Notes under the pieces: model-generated
What the model saw: the letters and a program-made list of their open reading frames with translations, nothing else
What the model was told of the DNA's origin: nothing
The model's database searches: none
Translations under genes and position numbers: made by a program
Shown here: positions 16,492 to 24,678 of the stretch, one piece after another
Numbering within the stretch: position 1 is the first letter of the stretch
Layout of the letters: every line of letters starts with the position of its first letter
DNA from: an uncultured Prevotellamassilia sp.
GTDB lineage: Bacteria > Bacteroidota > Bacteroidia > Bacteroidales > Bacteroidaceae
Length of the DNA stretch: 64,000 nt
Assembly: GCA_934255485.1 (NCBI GenBank)
Contig: CAKQOG010000002.1
Span: 44,389-108,388, forward strand
Direction of reading: 5' to 3'

Positions 16492-17920
16492 TTAATAATC
16501 TGTTATCTGAAACATTTGGTCGAAATAGGGCAACCAGTGGTTTTGAGCAATGCCTATTTGCAAACCATAAAAGCGGGTACCGCATTGCCTTAAACGCTCC
16601 ATTTGACATAAATAAGACGATTGTGGCATGGGTATTCTAAAGTCGGTAATCCACAACACATCTGCTCCTACATAGCGTGCTTCCGAACTGAATAGCGTAA
16701 ATAGTGCATCGAGCATCTTGCGCGAATCGGTGTTGCCAGCTGCCCTGCGAGTAAAGAATTGCAAGAGCTGTGTGCGATCGTGCAACACATCTATAGGCAC
16801 AGCTAATACCGAAAAGGCTATAAGCAAGCAGTCGCGCTGCTCGGCTTCGCACATCTCTGATAGCCTCATCATCAACGACAAGGCTATTTGGTTGGGCAGC
16901 CCAGCCATGCTTGCCGATGTATCCATACACCACCATTGGGCCATGGGGACGGGCTGGTTTGCGATGCAATCCTTGGGCGGCATTTATCGTTTTACTCTGA
17001 TAGCCAAACGTTTGTAGATGGTTGGTTACATACTTCTTAAAAAAGAGGTCTTCCATGTCGGTATCGCTAAATTGCGCCAACTCAAAGGGCAACAATGCAC
17101 TTAGATCGCGCCCTATGCTGATGCCCGTAATGTCGCTATGCGAGGCATGCTCCATCCGTTCACTACAACCCGATGTATAGCCTATTTGCTCTGCTCCTAA
17201 ACTATCGGCCTTGCGCCCCATTATGGCTGTAATCTGCTCTAACACGGGATATTTTTGCTGCAAACTTACAATGCTTTGCAACCTTTCATACTCAAGTTGG
17301 TTCCATCTGCCACCCATCAATGCCCACGACTGAAAGAAGCGTTGCTTTGATATATTGTGCTGGCGAACATAAGCTGGAGCTGCCTTTAAATTGTTATGCA
17401 ACAATAGGCATTGTAGTTCTTTTCGGCTATCAAGATATGTATTGTTGCGCTGCTGCATTTGCATTGTTAAGCAACGCTTCCAATCGTTTAAGAGCGACTG
17501 CCACAGGGCATCATCAGCTACCGAAGAGGGTGACTGGAACTCATGTTGGTAAAACCTTATGTCAAATCCTTGTGCTGCATAATTGGTTGCTATATGCTGC
17601 AAAAGTGCCTGATATTCCTCTTTACGCTTTGCCAAGCTCCACTGCTCTGCATCTGCTATTTGCTTTTCTTCAAAACGGCATCGCTGCTTGTGATAGTTGA
17701 GCTTTTGCAAATAAAGACATACAAGTTGCATCATGCTATCTTCGAATATGCGCGCTGCAATGTCGTCGTTTAATACCTGCTGCTTTATACCCTCGTCTGC
17801 CATTACTTGCCACAGATATTGCGTAAGATTATCGCTGGCATAGAGCTTAATATTAGGCAGTTTGCTCGTGACTACAAACTGCTTAAGCATCTTGTGATAA
17901 AACTCTTGGTTATTCATCAT
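16492..17920 (-). pseudogene. viaA: viaA, VWA-domain partner of RavA, broken by a frameshift
   Basis: Two overlapping minus-strand frames together make one ViaA-like protein. The first frame (17920 down to the break) supplies about 331 residues ending in GPMVV. The second frame (to the stop at 16492) continues CMDTSASMAGLPNQ.. for about 145 residues. Joined, they give 476 residues, close to the 483 of E. coli ViaA, where the same place reads GPFIVCVDTSGSM. The break is at about 16926-16931 in a GTGGTGTATGG context and fits loss of one GT from a GTGTGT run, or a 1-base insertion. The first frame alone runs on to 16637 with unrelated sequence, giving a 427-residue product without the DTSAS metal-binding motif. 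The gene start overlaps the ravA stop by 11 bases. It could be a true mutation, a slippage-controlled switch or a sequencing error. Confidence 0.85.
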
Positions 17921-19505
17921 AAAGCAACTTACGTATGTCTACACGGCACAATGCTATCTGCTTGTATATCTGCTGCAAATGGCTATCTAATAAAGAAATA
18001 TCGGCATCTGCAAGGAACATATTATCCTTATAGGTTCGTTGCAACTTGTCTATATTATCGCAAAAACTTTCTATATCCTCTTCATAATTTGCAGTTGAAA
18101 GTGGAGCATCAGCATTCTCCATACTTTCGATTTCGCTAAACAAACTATTACCCACCGTTCCAGCAGATGGATTGAGCACTGCATCTCCTTGTATGCGCAT
18201 CTTAAATGCTGTACCGTTGATATATATGTGAGTATCGTCGCGACATAGCGTAACCTGTTCGCTATTGTCGGGGAGACTACTTGCTATCTCGGGCGCATAA
18301 AGACGAACGATTGTTCGCTTGGCATTTGTGGGGTCTTTATACATTACACCTGGCGCCATCGATGCGAATTTACCGTGAAGGGGCATACGCTTAAAGTCGG
18401 TGATAAACACGCAAGTATGCCCTGTGCCATGCCCTGCAATCTGATAAAAATAGCGATTAACAATGGCTAAATTATCGTCGCGATGATCGTTTTCGCGCAG
18501 TGCCTTTACAAGTGCTTCTTTGGCACTACATGCCTTAAGGTCGGCTTGTACAGCTTGCGATATGCGTTGCAACTCTGCAATATATGGCGCAAGTACAGCA
18601 TTTATTACGATGTTTCTTACTGCGGGGATTTCTTCTGTCTCGTTCCACATGCAGTAGTACATGGGTAGGATGTCTGTTGCCAACACCTCTTGCCGTCCTT
18701 GTATATAAGCCGACATTTGTAGAAGTTTCACAATGTGCTTCCATCTTCTGTCGCTTACGTAAATGCTGCGCGGTAGTTCGGATTTCTCAACATCTACTTT
18801 CCTTAAGCTCAAGCGTATCTGTTCGATTGCATTGAGCAACTCATCAGACAATCTTACGGCTTTAGCCTCGGTTTGCCATTGCTGATACTCTTGGTTGGTT
18901 ACGGCAAGTGCATCGTCTACATTTACATCAATAGGGTCGTCACAAAGCATCTGTCTGAACGTATGCTCGTTGGCAATACCTTTACACACTATTCGCACTA
19001 TAAATCTGTCCCACAAGGCCTCAAGTCCTTCGCCTTTAGCAGGCAACTCGTTTGATGCTGCCACAAGCAACTTGAGCGGTAAATGCATTTCTTCGTTGCC
19101 ATTGCGAAACAATTTTTCGTTCATAATCGTGAGCAAAGTGTTTTGTATGGCAGGACCAGCCTTCCATATCTCGTCTAAAAAAACGACTTCGGCTGTAGGT
19201 AAATAGCCTTTAACGGCACGCACGTAAGTGTCTGACGCCTTTAAACTGCTTATGCTCACAGGGCCAAATATCTCGTCGGGGGTAGAGAAACGCGACATGA
19301 GATATTCAAATGAACTTGCGCTTTTAAATGCCAACTTCAGTCTGCGTGCAACCATTGACTTGGCTACTCCCGGCGGACCAAGCAGCAACATGCTCTCGCC
19401 TGCAAGCGCAGCCAATAATGCTAAAGATGTTTCTGTATTTTTTTCGTAAATGCCCTTTTGCAATTGTTGTAAAAGGGTATGTATACGCATTCGCAAAGTG
19501 CTCAT
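17910..19505 (-). CDS. ravA: MoxR-family AAA+ ATPase RavA
   Basis: RavA works with the VWA protein ViaA. In E. coli the pair associates with LdcI and respiratory complexes and affects aminoglycoside sensitivity. This 531-residue protein matches RavA along its ATPase domain: GPPGVAKSMVARRL (Walker A, 43-50), FEYLMSRFSTPDEIFGPVS, VVFLDEIWKAGPAIQNTLL (Walker B) and AASNELPAKGEGLEALWDRF. The YVSDRRWKHIVKLLQ segment of the RavA-specific region is also present. The C-terminal region is less alike, and the LARA domain that binds LdcI cannot be confirmed by eye. It is the first gene of a two-gene operon with viaA. ravA itself is intact although viaA is broken. Confidence 0.92.
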   Translation of the reverse strand: MSTLRMRIHTLLQQLQKGIYEKNTETSLALLAALAGESMLLLGPPGVAKSMVARRLKLAFKSASSFEYLMSRFSTPDEIFGPVSISSLKASDTYVRAVKGYLPTAEVVFLDEIWKAGPAIQNTLLTIMNEKLFRNGNEEMHLPLKLLVAASNELPAKGEGLEALWDRFIVRIVCKGIANEHTFRQMLCDDPIDVNVDDALAVTNQEYQQWQTEAKAVRLSDELLNAIEQIRLSLRKVDVEKSELPRSIYVSDRRWKHIVKLLQMSAYIQGRQEVLATDILPMYYCMWNETEEIPAVRNIVINAVLAPYIAELQRISQAVQADLKACSAKEALVKALRENDHRDDNLAIVNRYFYQIAGHGTGHTCVFITDFKRMPLHGKFASMAPGVMYKDPTNAKRTIVRLYAPEIASSLPDNSEQVTLCRDDTHIYINGTAFKMRIQGDAVLNPSAGTVGNSLFSEIESMENADAPLSTANYEEDIESFCDNIDKLQRTYKDNMFLADADISLLDSHLQQIYKQIALCRVDIRKLLYDE

Positions 19506-19574
19506 ATCGAAAGGAATATATAAATAAAAAGAACGCTATGATAAGCGTTCAAAATATACAAGATAGAACTATTT

Positions 19575-19643
19575 GGAAAGGTCTATATGCATAATATGGA
19601 AAGGCTTGTATACATAAAACGGAAAGGCTTATCTGCATAATTT
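19575..19643. repeat. Three direct repeats with 23-bp period upstream of ravA
   Basis: GGAAAGGCTTATATGCATAA-type units start at 19575, 19598 and 19621, exactly 23 bases apart, with a few changes between copies. They lie in the 142-base gap between the nth stop and the ravA start, both on the minus strand. The period equals that of the palindrome arrays at 11421 and 28298, but the sequence differs. Confidence 0.8.
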
Positions 19644-19647
19644 GTTA

Positions 19648-20292
19648 CTATCCCATAGCGCTTTTGCAAACATCGCGTAAACCACATTTGCCACACTTGG
19701 GATTGCGTGCAGTACAGGTATATCGCCCAAGCAACAACAACCAATAATGCGACGAAGCCACTAAATCATTGGGTATATGCTTTTTTAGCTCCACCTCTAC
19801 GCTATATGGTGTTGTGCATCGTTTGGGCACAAGACCTAAACGATGGCTCACTCTGAACACGTGGGTGTCTACAGCTAAAGCAGCCTTACCAAAGGCTACA
19901 GCTTGCACTACATTGGCAGTTTTGCGTCCTACACCAGGTAGTTGCGTAAGCTCTTCAAGTGTTGAAGGAACTTGTCCATTAAAACGATTAACTAACATCT
20001 GCGAAAGTCCTACAAGATGCTTGGCTTTGTTGTTAGGATAGCTTACTGACCGAATATACTCGTATATTACATCGGGAGTAGTTACCGCCATTGCCTCGGG
20101 AGTAGGAAAGTCTGCAAACAAGCGAGGAGTTACTTGGTTAATGCGCTTGTCTGTGCATTGAGCCGACAACACCACAGCTACAAGCAGCTCAAAAGTGTTG
20201 CTAAAATGTAGTTCTGTTTCGGTATCATCCATCGTGCTCTTTAGATAGTTAAGCACATAATCGTAGAGTTCTTGCTTTTTCAAATTCTGCAC
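19648..20292 (-). CDS. nth: Endonuclease III
   Basis: Nth is a DNA glycosylase and AP lyase that removes oxidised pyrimidines in base excision repair. The 214-residue protein has the helix-hairpin-helix LPGVGRKTANVV with catalytic Lys124, the catalytic Asp142 in VDTHVFRV, and a complete 4Fe-4S site, Cys193-X6-Cys200-X2-Cys203-X5-Cys209. The length is normal. It follows crcB by 5 bases, so ribE-crcB-nth probably form an operon. Confidence 0.96.
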   Translation of the reverse strand: MQNLKKQELYDYVLNYLKSTMDDTETELHFSNTFELLVAVVLSAQCTDKRINQVTPRLFADFPTPEAMAVTTPDVIYEYIRSVSYPNNKAKHLVGLSQMLVNRFNGQVPSTLEELTQLPGVGRKTANVVQAVAFGKAALAVDTHVFRVSHRLGLVPKRCTTPYSVEVELKKHIPNDLVASSHYWLLLLGRYTCTARNPKCGKCGLRDVCKSAMG

Positions 20293-20297
20293 TATGT

Positions 20298-20666
20298 TTA
20301 TACGTTTTTTACAAGATAAAATCCTGCGGCAACAGACATTATGCCAACAAAGAACGAAAGTGCCATATAGCCCAATGCAAAGGCATAAAGTCCTTGCCTA
20401 AGTAATTGAAACGTTTCGTTTGAGAAGGTTGAGAATGTGGTAAAGCCTCCGCAAAAACCTGTTACCAACAACAAATACAACAACCCTGTTGGGCGATTAC
20501 TAAAGTACCCAATGAGTAAACCTATGCACAAGCACCCTAAGGCATTTGCTGCAAAAGTGGCCCACGGAAAGCGTTGTGCCAATGAATTGAGCATATAAGC
20601 ACCTATGCTATAACGGCAGATGCTACCCAATCCACCTCCTATAAAAATAAAAAGCAATTCGCGCAT
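20298..20666 (-). CDS. crcB: Fluoride ion channel CrcB/Fluc
   Basis: Fluc proteins are small dual-topology channels that expel fluoride. The 122-residue protein has four membrane segments and the family motifs GGLGSICRY, ANALGCLCIG and TGFCGGFTTFSTFSNE, which carries the pore Phe and Thr residues. It lies between ribE (32 bases) and nth (5 bases). There is no room for a fluoride riboswitch directly ahead of it, so any fluoride response would have to come from elsewhere. Confidence 0.95.
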   Translation of the reverse strand: MRELLFIFIGGGLGSICRYSIGAYMLNSLAQRFPWATFAANALGCLCIGLLIGYFSNRPTGLLYLLLVTGFCGGFTTFSTFSNETFQLLRQGLYAFALGYMALSFFVGIMSVAAGFYLVKNV

Positions 20667-20698
20667 TCTTATCCTCTATGCTTGTTTAAAGTTATCCG

Positions 20699-21307
20699 TT
20701 ATGCTTGTTTGAGCTCGGCTAAACGGCTAATGTATTTGCCCAGCACATCAAACTCAAGGTTTACCTTACTACCCACCTTTATGTTATGGAAATTGGTATG
20801 TTCAAAAGTGAATGGAATGATGCACACTTTGAACGTGTTACGTGTGGGTGTACACACAGTCAGACTTACGCCATTTACCGTAACAGAGCCTTTTTCAACC
20901 GTAAAGTAACCACGGCTAATCATCTCGTCATCTACGTCATACTCAAAGGTAAACTCATAACTACCATTCGCATCAACGACCTCTTTACACACGGCTGTAG
21001 TATCTACGTGACCTTGAACAATATGTCCGTCAAGACGTCCATTCATCTTCATAGAGCGTTCTACGTTTACTTCGTCGCCAGGCTGCAATAGTCCAAGGTT
21101 AGAACGTTTCAAGGTCTCGTCCATAGCCGTAACCACATAACGATTGCCATCTATCTTAACCACAGTTAAGCATACGCCATTGTGGGCGATGCTTTGGTCT
21201 ATTTTCAGTTCGTTAGTAAAATCACACTCTAAGGTGAAATGCTTGTTGTCTTTATCATTTTCAATAGCTACCACACGAGCTATCCCTTCTATTATACCAG
21301 AAAACAT
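20699..21307 (-). CDS. ribE: Riboflavin synthase, alpha subunit
   Basis: The enzyme makes riboflavin from two molecules of 6,7-dimethyl-8-ribityllumazine. The 202-residue protein starts with the invariant MFSGIIEGIA and has two similar lumazine-binding halves, with NGVCLTV in the first and VNGVSLTV in the second, as well as DGHIVQGHVD. No FMN riboswitch can be recognised in the short upstream gap. It is the first gene of the probable ribE-crcB-nth operon. Confidence 0.96.
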   Translation of the reverse strand: MFSGIIEGIARVVAIENDKDNKHFTLECDFTNELKIDQSIAHNGVCLTVVKIDGNRYVVTAMDETLKRSNLGLLQPGDEVNVERSMKMNGRLDGHIVQGHVDTTAVCKEVVDANGSYEFTFEYDVDDEMISRGYFTVEKGSVTVNGVSLTVCTPTRNTFKVCIIPFTFEHTNFHNIKVGSKVNLEFDVLGKYISRLAELKQA

Positions 21308-21354
21308 AATAATCTTATTAATTAAAAAACTTTTTCTTTCTTAAAGTATACGGC

Positions 21355-21795
21355 CTATTTAAAATAGGTTTCGAGGGCAACCGTGTCACCCTTTACTACG
21401 AGTTTACCATTCACAATCTCGTAGTCCTTTAGTTTTTTATTAAGTTCGGTTAGATTGATTAACACGCCTAAAGATTCGCCATTATCTTTTGTGGTCATTG
21501 CATATCTCTGCCCATAAGTTACACTGCCATATATCTTGGCATCCTGCCCATCATTGGATGTTCTGCACACAAAGAGCGTATCGCCCTTGTCTGTTACCAT
21601 GCTAAATGTGCTCATACCAAAGTCCTCGGTCGAGGTGCCGTAGATAGTGGAATCTGGCACTTGATCTTCGACCGTGGTATCAGCAACAACTGTTGTGTCT
21701 TTATCTGCAACAGTGGGCTGTGTTTTCTTGGAATTACATGCTGCAAAAGAGAGGCAAATAAGGAATAGTATACTTGCAAAAACAGACTTTCTCAT
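21355..21795 (-). CDS. Small lipoprotein of unknown function
   Basis: The protein starts MRKSVFASILFLICLSFAAC, a lipoprotein signal with the lipobox ending in Cys about 20 residues in. I chose the ATG at 21795 over an upstream one at 21810 because the basic-hydrophobic pattern begins there. After the Cys comes a Thr/Asp-rich linker (VADKDTTVVADTTVED) and a compact domain of about 95 residues containing GDTLFVCRTS and a YGQRYAMTT segment. I do not recognise the domain. It lies 47 bases upstream of ribE on the same strand. Confidence 0.8.
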   Translation of the reverse strand: MRKSVFASILFLICLSFAACNSKKTQPTVADKDTTVVADTTVEDQVPDSTIYGTSTEDFGMSTFSMVTDKGDTLFVCRTSNDGQDAKIYGSVTYGQRYAMTTKDNGESLGVLINLTELNKKLKDYEIVNGKLVVKGDTVALETYFK

Positions 21796-21845
21796 ATCAT
21801 TTTCATACATTTATCAATGCAACATTATGCATACCTGTTATATGC

Positions 21846-23060
21846 TTACTCTAACACCCACACTTTGGTTTCGTGAGCTTCTACTCTGCCCGACCATTTA
21901 GATGCTTTAGTTGCTATTTGCTTGTGTTGCCAAACGTCGCGCACCTTGTATGCACCATTAAGTCCTATCTGCTTAAAATTAATGCTTAGCTTTTGAGCCT
22001 TATCAGCAGTGTTCATCATTGCTACAGCATAACGGTTGCCCGAAAGCGGACGAACAAACACTTGATAGTTATCTGCATTGACCTTTCGCTCAGCCACCTT
22101 GCCTAATGAGTCTTGGTTAATGGCTATAACCTCTTTGTTTAAAATGATGCGTTTATCTTGTTCTGTAAGCTTACGCAAATCGTTTGACAATGCCAATGGT
22201 GAAGATAGCATACACCACATGCTCATCTGTGTCTGATATTCGGTATAGTTACACCCTACCCCACCTAAATCGCTCGAAGGTCCACCTTTTCCATTCAGGC
22301 CCACAACGAGCATATCCATATCAGGCCACTGTCCTTGGTGGGCATATTTACTGATTGGAGCTGTGATGTTAATGATGTCGAGAATGCCCATACCGCCTTG
22401 TTTCACCACGTCTTTCCACATATCTCTCACATCGTACGATGTGCGCCAAAGTTGTCCACCAACGCTTTCGCACCACTCTTCGGCTTGTCGTTGTCCCCAC
22501 TCGCACACGCCGAGCACAATGTCACGTCCGCTTTTTTGCAGAGCATTAGCCATGGTACGGTATCTTAAACGTGCAGTAGCACTATCCTCTGGAGCATTGC
22601 AATAATCATACTTTAAATAGTCAATACCCCATGAGGCAAAAGTGCGAGCATCTTGTTCCTCAAAGCCCAAACTTGCGGTATAACCACCACACGTAAGCTG
22701 AGCAGCATCAGAGTATATGCCCAACTTTAATCCCTTACTGTGTACATAATCAGCCAATGCTTTTATGCCAGAAGGAAACTTTTTAGCATCTGGAATAATA
22801 TTGTTTTGTGCATCACGTCCACCTTGCCACAGGTCGTCAATAAATATGTATTTATATCCTGCATCAGCCAATCCGCTCTCTACCATAGCATCGGCAGTTT
22901 CGCGAATAAGTTTCTCATTGATGTTACCTTTAAACAAGTTCCAAGTCATCCATCCCATGGGTGGAGTTGATGCCAACTTGTTGCGTTGTGTTCCTTGTGC
23001 ATTGGCATCGGTTGCACACATTGTAGCCAAGCACATAAGAGCTATATATATTTTTTTCAT
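21846..23060 (-). CDS. Secreted GH27 alpha-galactosidase
   Basis: This should hydrolyse terminal alpha-galactose from oligosaccharides. A signal peptide (MKKIYIALMCLATMCATDANAQ) precedes a GH27 barrel that starts TPPMGWMTWNLF. Family segments include IDDLWQGGRD, KLGIYSDAAQLTCGG, the nucleophile Asp in YLKYDYCN, and WPDMDMLVVG with the acid/base Asp (usual form NDPDML). A C-terminal beta domain ends in VRDVWQHK..VEAHETKVW. The ATG at 23060 gives 404 residues. A GTG- or ATG-like upstream extension to 23117 would hide the signal peptide. No PUL genes are adjacent, so it looks like a stand-alone enzyme. Confidence 0.93.
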   Translation of the reverse strand: MKKIYIALMCLATMCATDANAQGTQRNKLASTPPMGWMTWNLFKGNINEKLIRETADAMVESGLADAGYKYIFIDDLWQGGRDAQNNIIPDAKKFPSGIKALADYVHSKGLKLGIYSDAAQLTCGGYTASLGFEEQDARTFASWGIDYLKYDYCNAPEDSATARLRYRTMANALQKSGRDIVLGVCEWGQRQAEEWCESVGGQLWRTSYDVRDMWKDVVKQGGMGILDIINITAPISKYAHQGQWPDMDMLVVGLNGKGGPSSDLGGVGCNYTEYQTQMSMWCMLSSPLALSNDLRKLTEQDKRIILNKEVIAINQDSLGKVAERKVNADNYQVFVRPLSGNRYAVAMMNTADKAQKLSINFKQIGLNGAYKVRDVWQHKQIATKASKWSGRVEAHETKVWVLE

Positions 23061-23163
23061 AAATGTTTTGTTGTATGAATGAATAACGAATATGCAAAGA
23101 TTATGCAAGGCGAACACAAAACAAAGTTTGCTTTAATTGCGCTAAACCTCAATCTTACTTATG

Positions 23164-23171
23164 CAAAGATA
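23164..23171 (-). promoter_or_regulatory. Probable -7 box for the GH27 gene
   Basis: Read on the minus strand this is TATCTTTG, an exact match to TAnnTTTG, about 100 bases before the start codon. No clear -33 TTTG is found at the expected spacing. Confidence 0.4.
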
Positions 23172-23214
23172 GCATAAAACGCTCTTATTATGTACTACAC
23201 ATACGTTATAAATT

Positions 23215-23259
23215 ATTAAGGGTGGCTCTATTACATTTAATTTTAGAACCACCCTTAAT
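23215..23259 (-). terminator. Hairpin after the SurA-like gene
   Basis: ATTAAGGGTGG at 23215-23225 pairs with CCACCCTTAAT at 23249-23259, with TTCT/AGAA-like inner pairing. It lies just past the stop of the minus-strand chaperone gene. The T run is weak, so it may be a terminator or an mRNA-end stabiliser. Confidence 0.6.
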
Positions 23260-23263
23260 CATT

Positions 23264-24616
23264 TTATTTTATCCACCCTTTATAATGGAAGTTGCAATTG
23301 CGCCATTCTGGATGAATGCGTACATAAGTAGTTTTGATTTTATCTTGTATCCACTTTTCGATAGCTTCGTCACTACGTTTGTTTAGCACCTCTTCGCGCA
23401 AGGTCTGAAAGTCTTCGGTCATGCTGGCACGATGCCCTTCAATGCGATCTTTCAGTTTTACGATAGCACACACTTCTTGGCCTTTAGCATTGGTCATGCT
23501 GAATGCTTTTGAGATTTCACCCACCTTTAATGTGTCCACCACTTTGGCCACATCTTGTGGAAGATCCTTCATTTCAAAGCGCAAACTAACAATGCCTGTT
23601 TGCTGATTAACATTAGCCATAAGTCCGTGATTATTGCGCGTGTCTTTATCGTCGGATAACACTTGTGCAGCCTCATCGAAGGTGAACTTATTGGCACGAA
23701 TATCTGTTGCAATTGAGTCGAGTCGGAGTATGTCCTTTTCTATCTCGCTTGCTTCGATATGCGGTTTCAACAATATGTGACGAACGTTTACTTTATCGCC
23801 TTTTTTGTCGATTAATTGAATGATGTGATAACCATATTCACTACGAACAATTTTGCTCACCTTCTTAGGGTCGTTCAATGAGAAAGCAACGTTGGCAAAC
23901 TCTGGTACGAGCTGACTACGTCCCATATAACCAAGCTCGCCACCATTACGTGCAGAACCATCCTCAGAGTAGAACTTTGCCAATGTTGAGAAATCAGCCT
24001 CTCCGCTATTCACTCTGCGTGCATACTCTCTGAGCTTTGCTTCGATGCGTTCTACCTCTGCGCGTGCCACCTTTGGAGTGGAAGTGATAATTTGCACCTC
24101 TACTTGCGTAGGAATAAAAGGTAGGCTATCTGTAGGAACGTTTTTGTAATATTCGCGCACTTCGGCTGGTGTTACCTTTACGTCTTTGGTGAGTTTACTT
24201 CTCACCTCATTGGCCATCATCTGTTCGCGATATTGCTTCTTTAGATTATCTCGTATCTGCGAGAGTGTACGACCATACATTTGCTCCATAGCTTCGCGTG
24301 AGCCAAATGTTTGAATGGTTTCGTTGATACGGTTCTCTACGCCACGAATAATATCGCCCTCGCTCACCGTAACACTATCAAGTTCTGCTTGATGAACAAA
24401 GAGTTTATTAACAGCTATCTGTTCGGGAATGGTGCAATAAGGATTGTCTATAGGCATGCCCGAAGCCTCTGCCGTGATGCGTGTTTCCTCTACATCCGAG
24501 AGCAATATAGGCTCGTTACCAACCACCCAAATAATTTGATCTACAACATTTTTTTGTGCCATGCTTAGCATAGGCACAAGTGTAAATGCTGCTATAGCAA
24601 ATATCTTTTTTATCAT
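23264..24616 (-). CDS. SurA-like periplasmic peptidyl-prolyl isomerase
   Basis: The protein is a periplasmic chaperone that helps outer-membrane proteins fold. A signal peptide (MIKKIFAIAAFTLVPMLSMAQ) precedes a SurA N-terminal helix region (VVDQIIWVVGNEPILLSDVEETR). A parvulin domain follows (FSTLAKFYSEDGSARNGGELGYMGRSQLVPEF and YGYHIIQLIDKKG), then a second, more divergent PPIase-like region. I start it at the ATG at 24616, since the 11 upstream residues would mask the signal. It follows another PpiC-type gene by 62 bases and is the last of the guaB-side series. Confidence 0.9.
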   Translation of the reverse strand: MIKKIFAIAAFTLVPMLSMAQKNVVDQIIWVVGNEPILLSDVEETRITAEASGMPIDNPYCTIPEQIAVNKLFVHQAELDSVTVSEGDIIRGVENRINETIQTFGSREAMEQMYGRTLSQIRDNLKKQYREQMMANEVRSKLTKDVKVTPAEVREYYKNVPTDSLPFIPTQVEVQIITSTPKVARAEVERIEAKLREYARRVNSGEADFSTLAKFYSEDGSARNGGELGYMGRSQLVPEFANVAFSLNDPKKVSKIVRSEYGYHIIQLIDKKGDKVNVRHILLKPHIEASEIEKDILRLDSIATDIRANKFTFDEAAQVLSDDKDTRNNHGLMANVNQQTGIVSLRFEMKDLPQDVAKVVDTLKVGEISKAFSMTNAKGQEVCAIVKLKDRIEGHRASMTEDFQTLREEVLNKRSDEAIEKWIQDKIKTTYVRIHPEWRNCNFHYKGWIK

Positions 24617-24678
24617 AAATTCAATATATAGGATAAGCCAATAGCCCAATGCATTTTAGGCTATTTATTCAGCATAGT

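Noticed and set aside
20667..20698. Fluoride riboswitch ahead of crcB
   Set aside because: Only 32 bases separate ribE and crcB, too short for the known fold.
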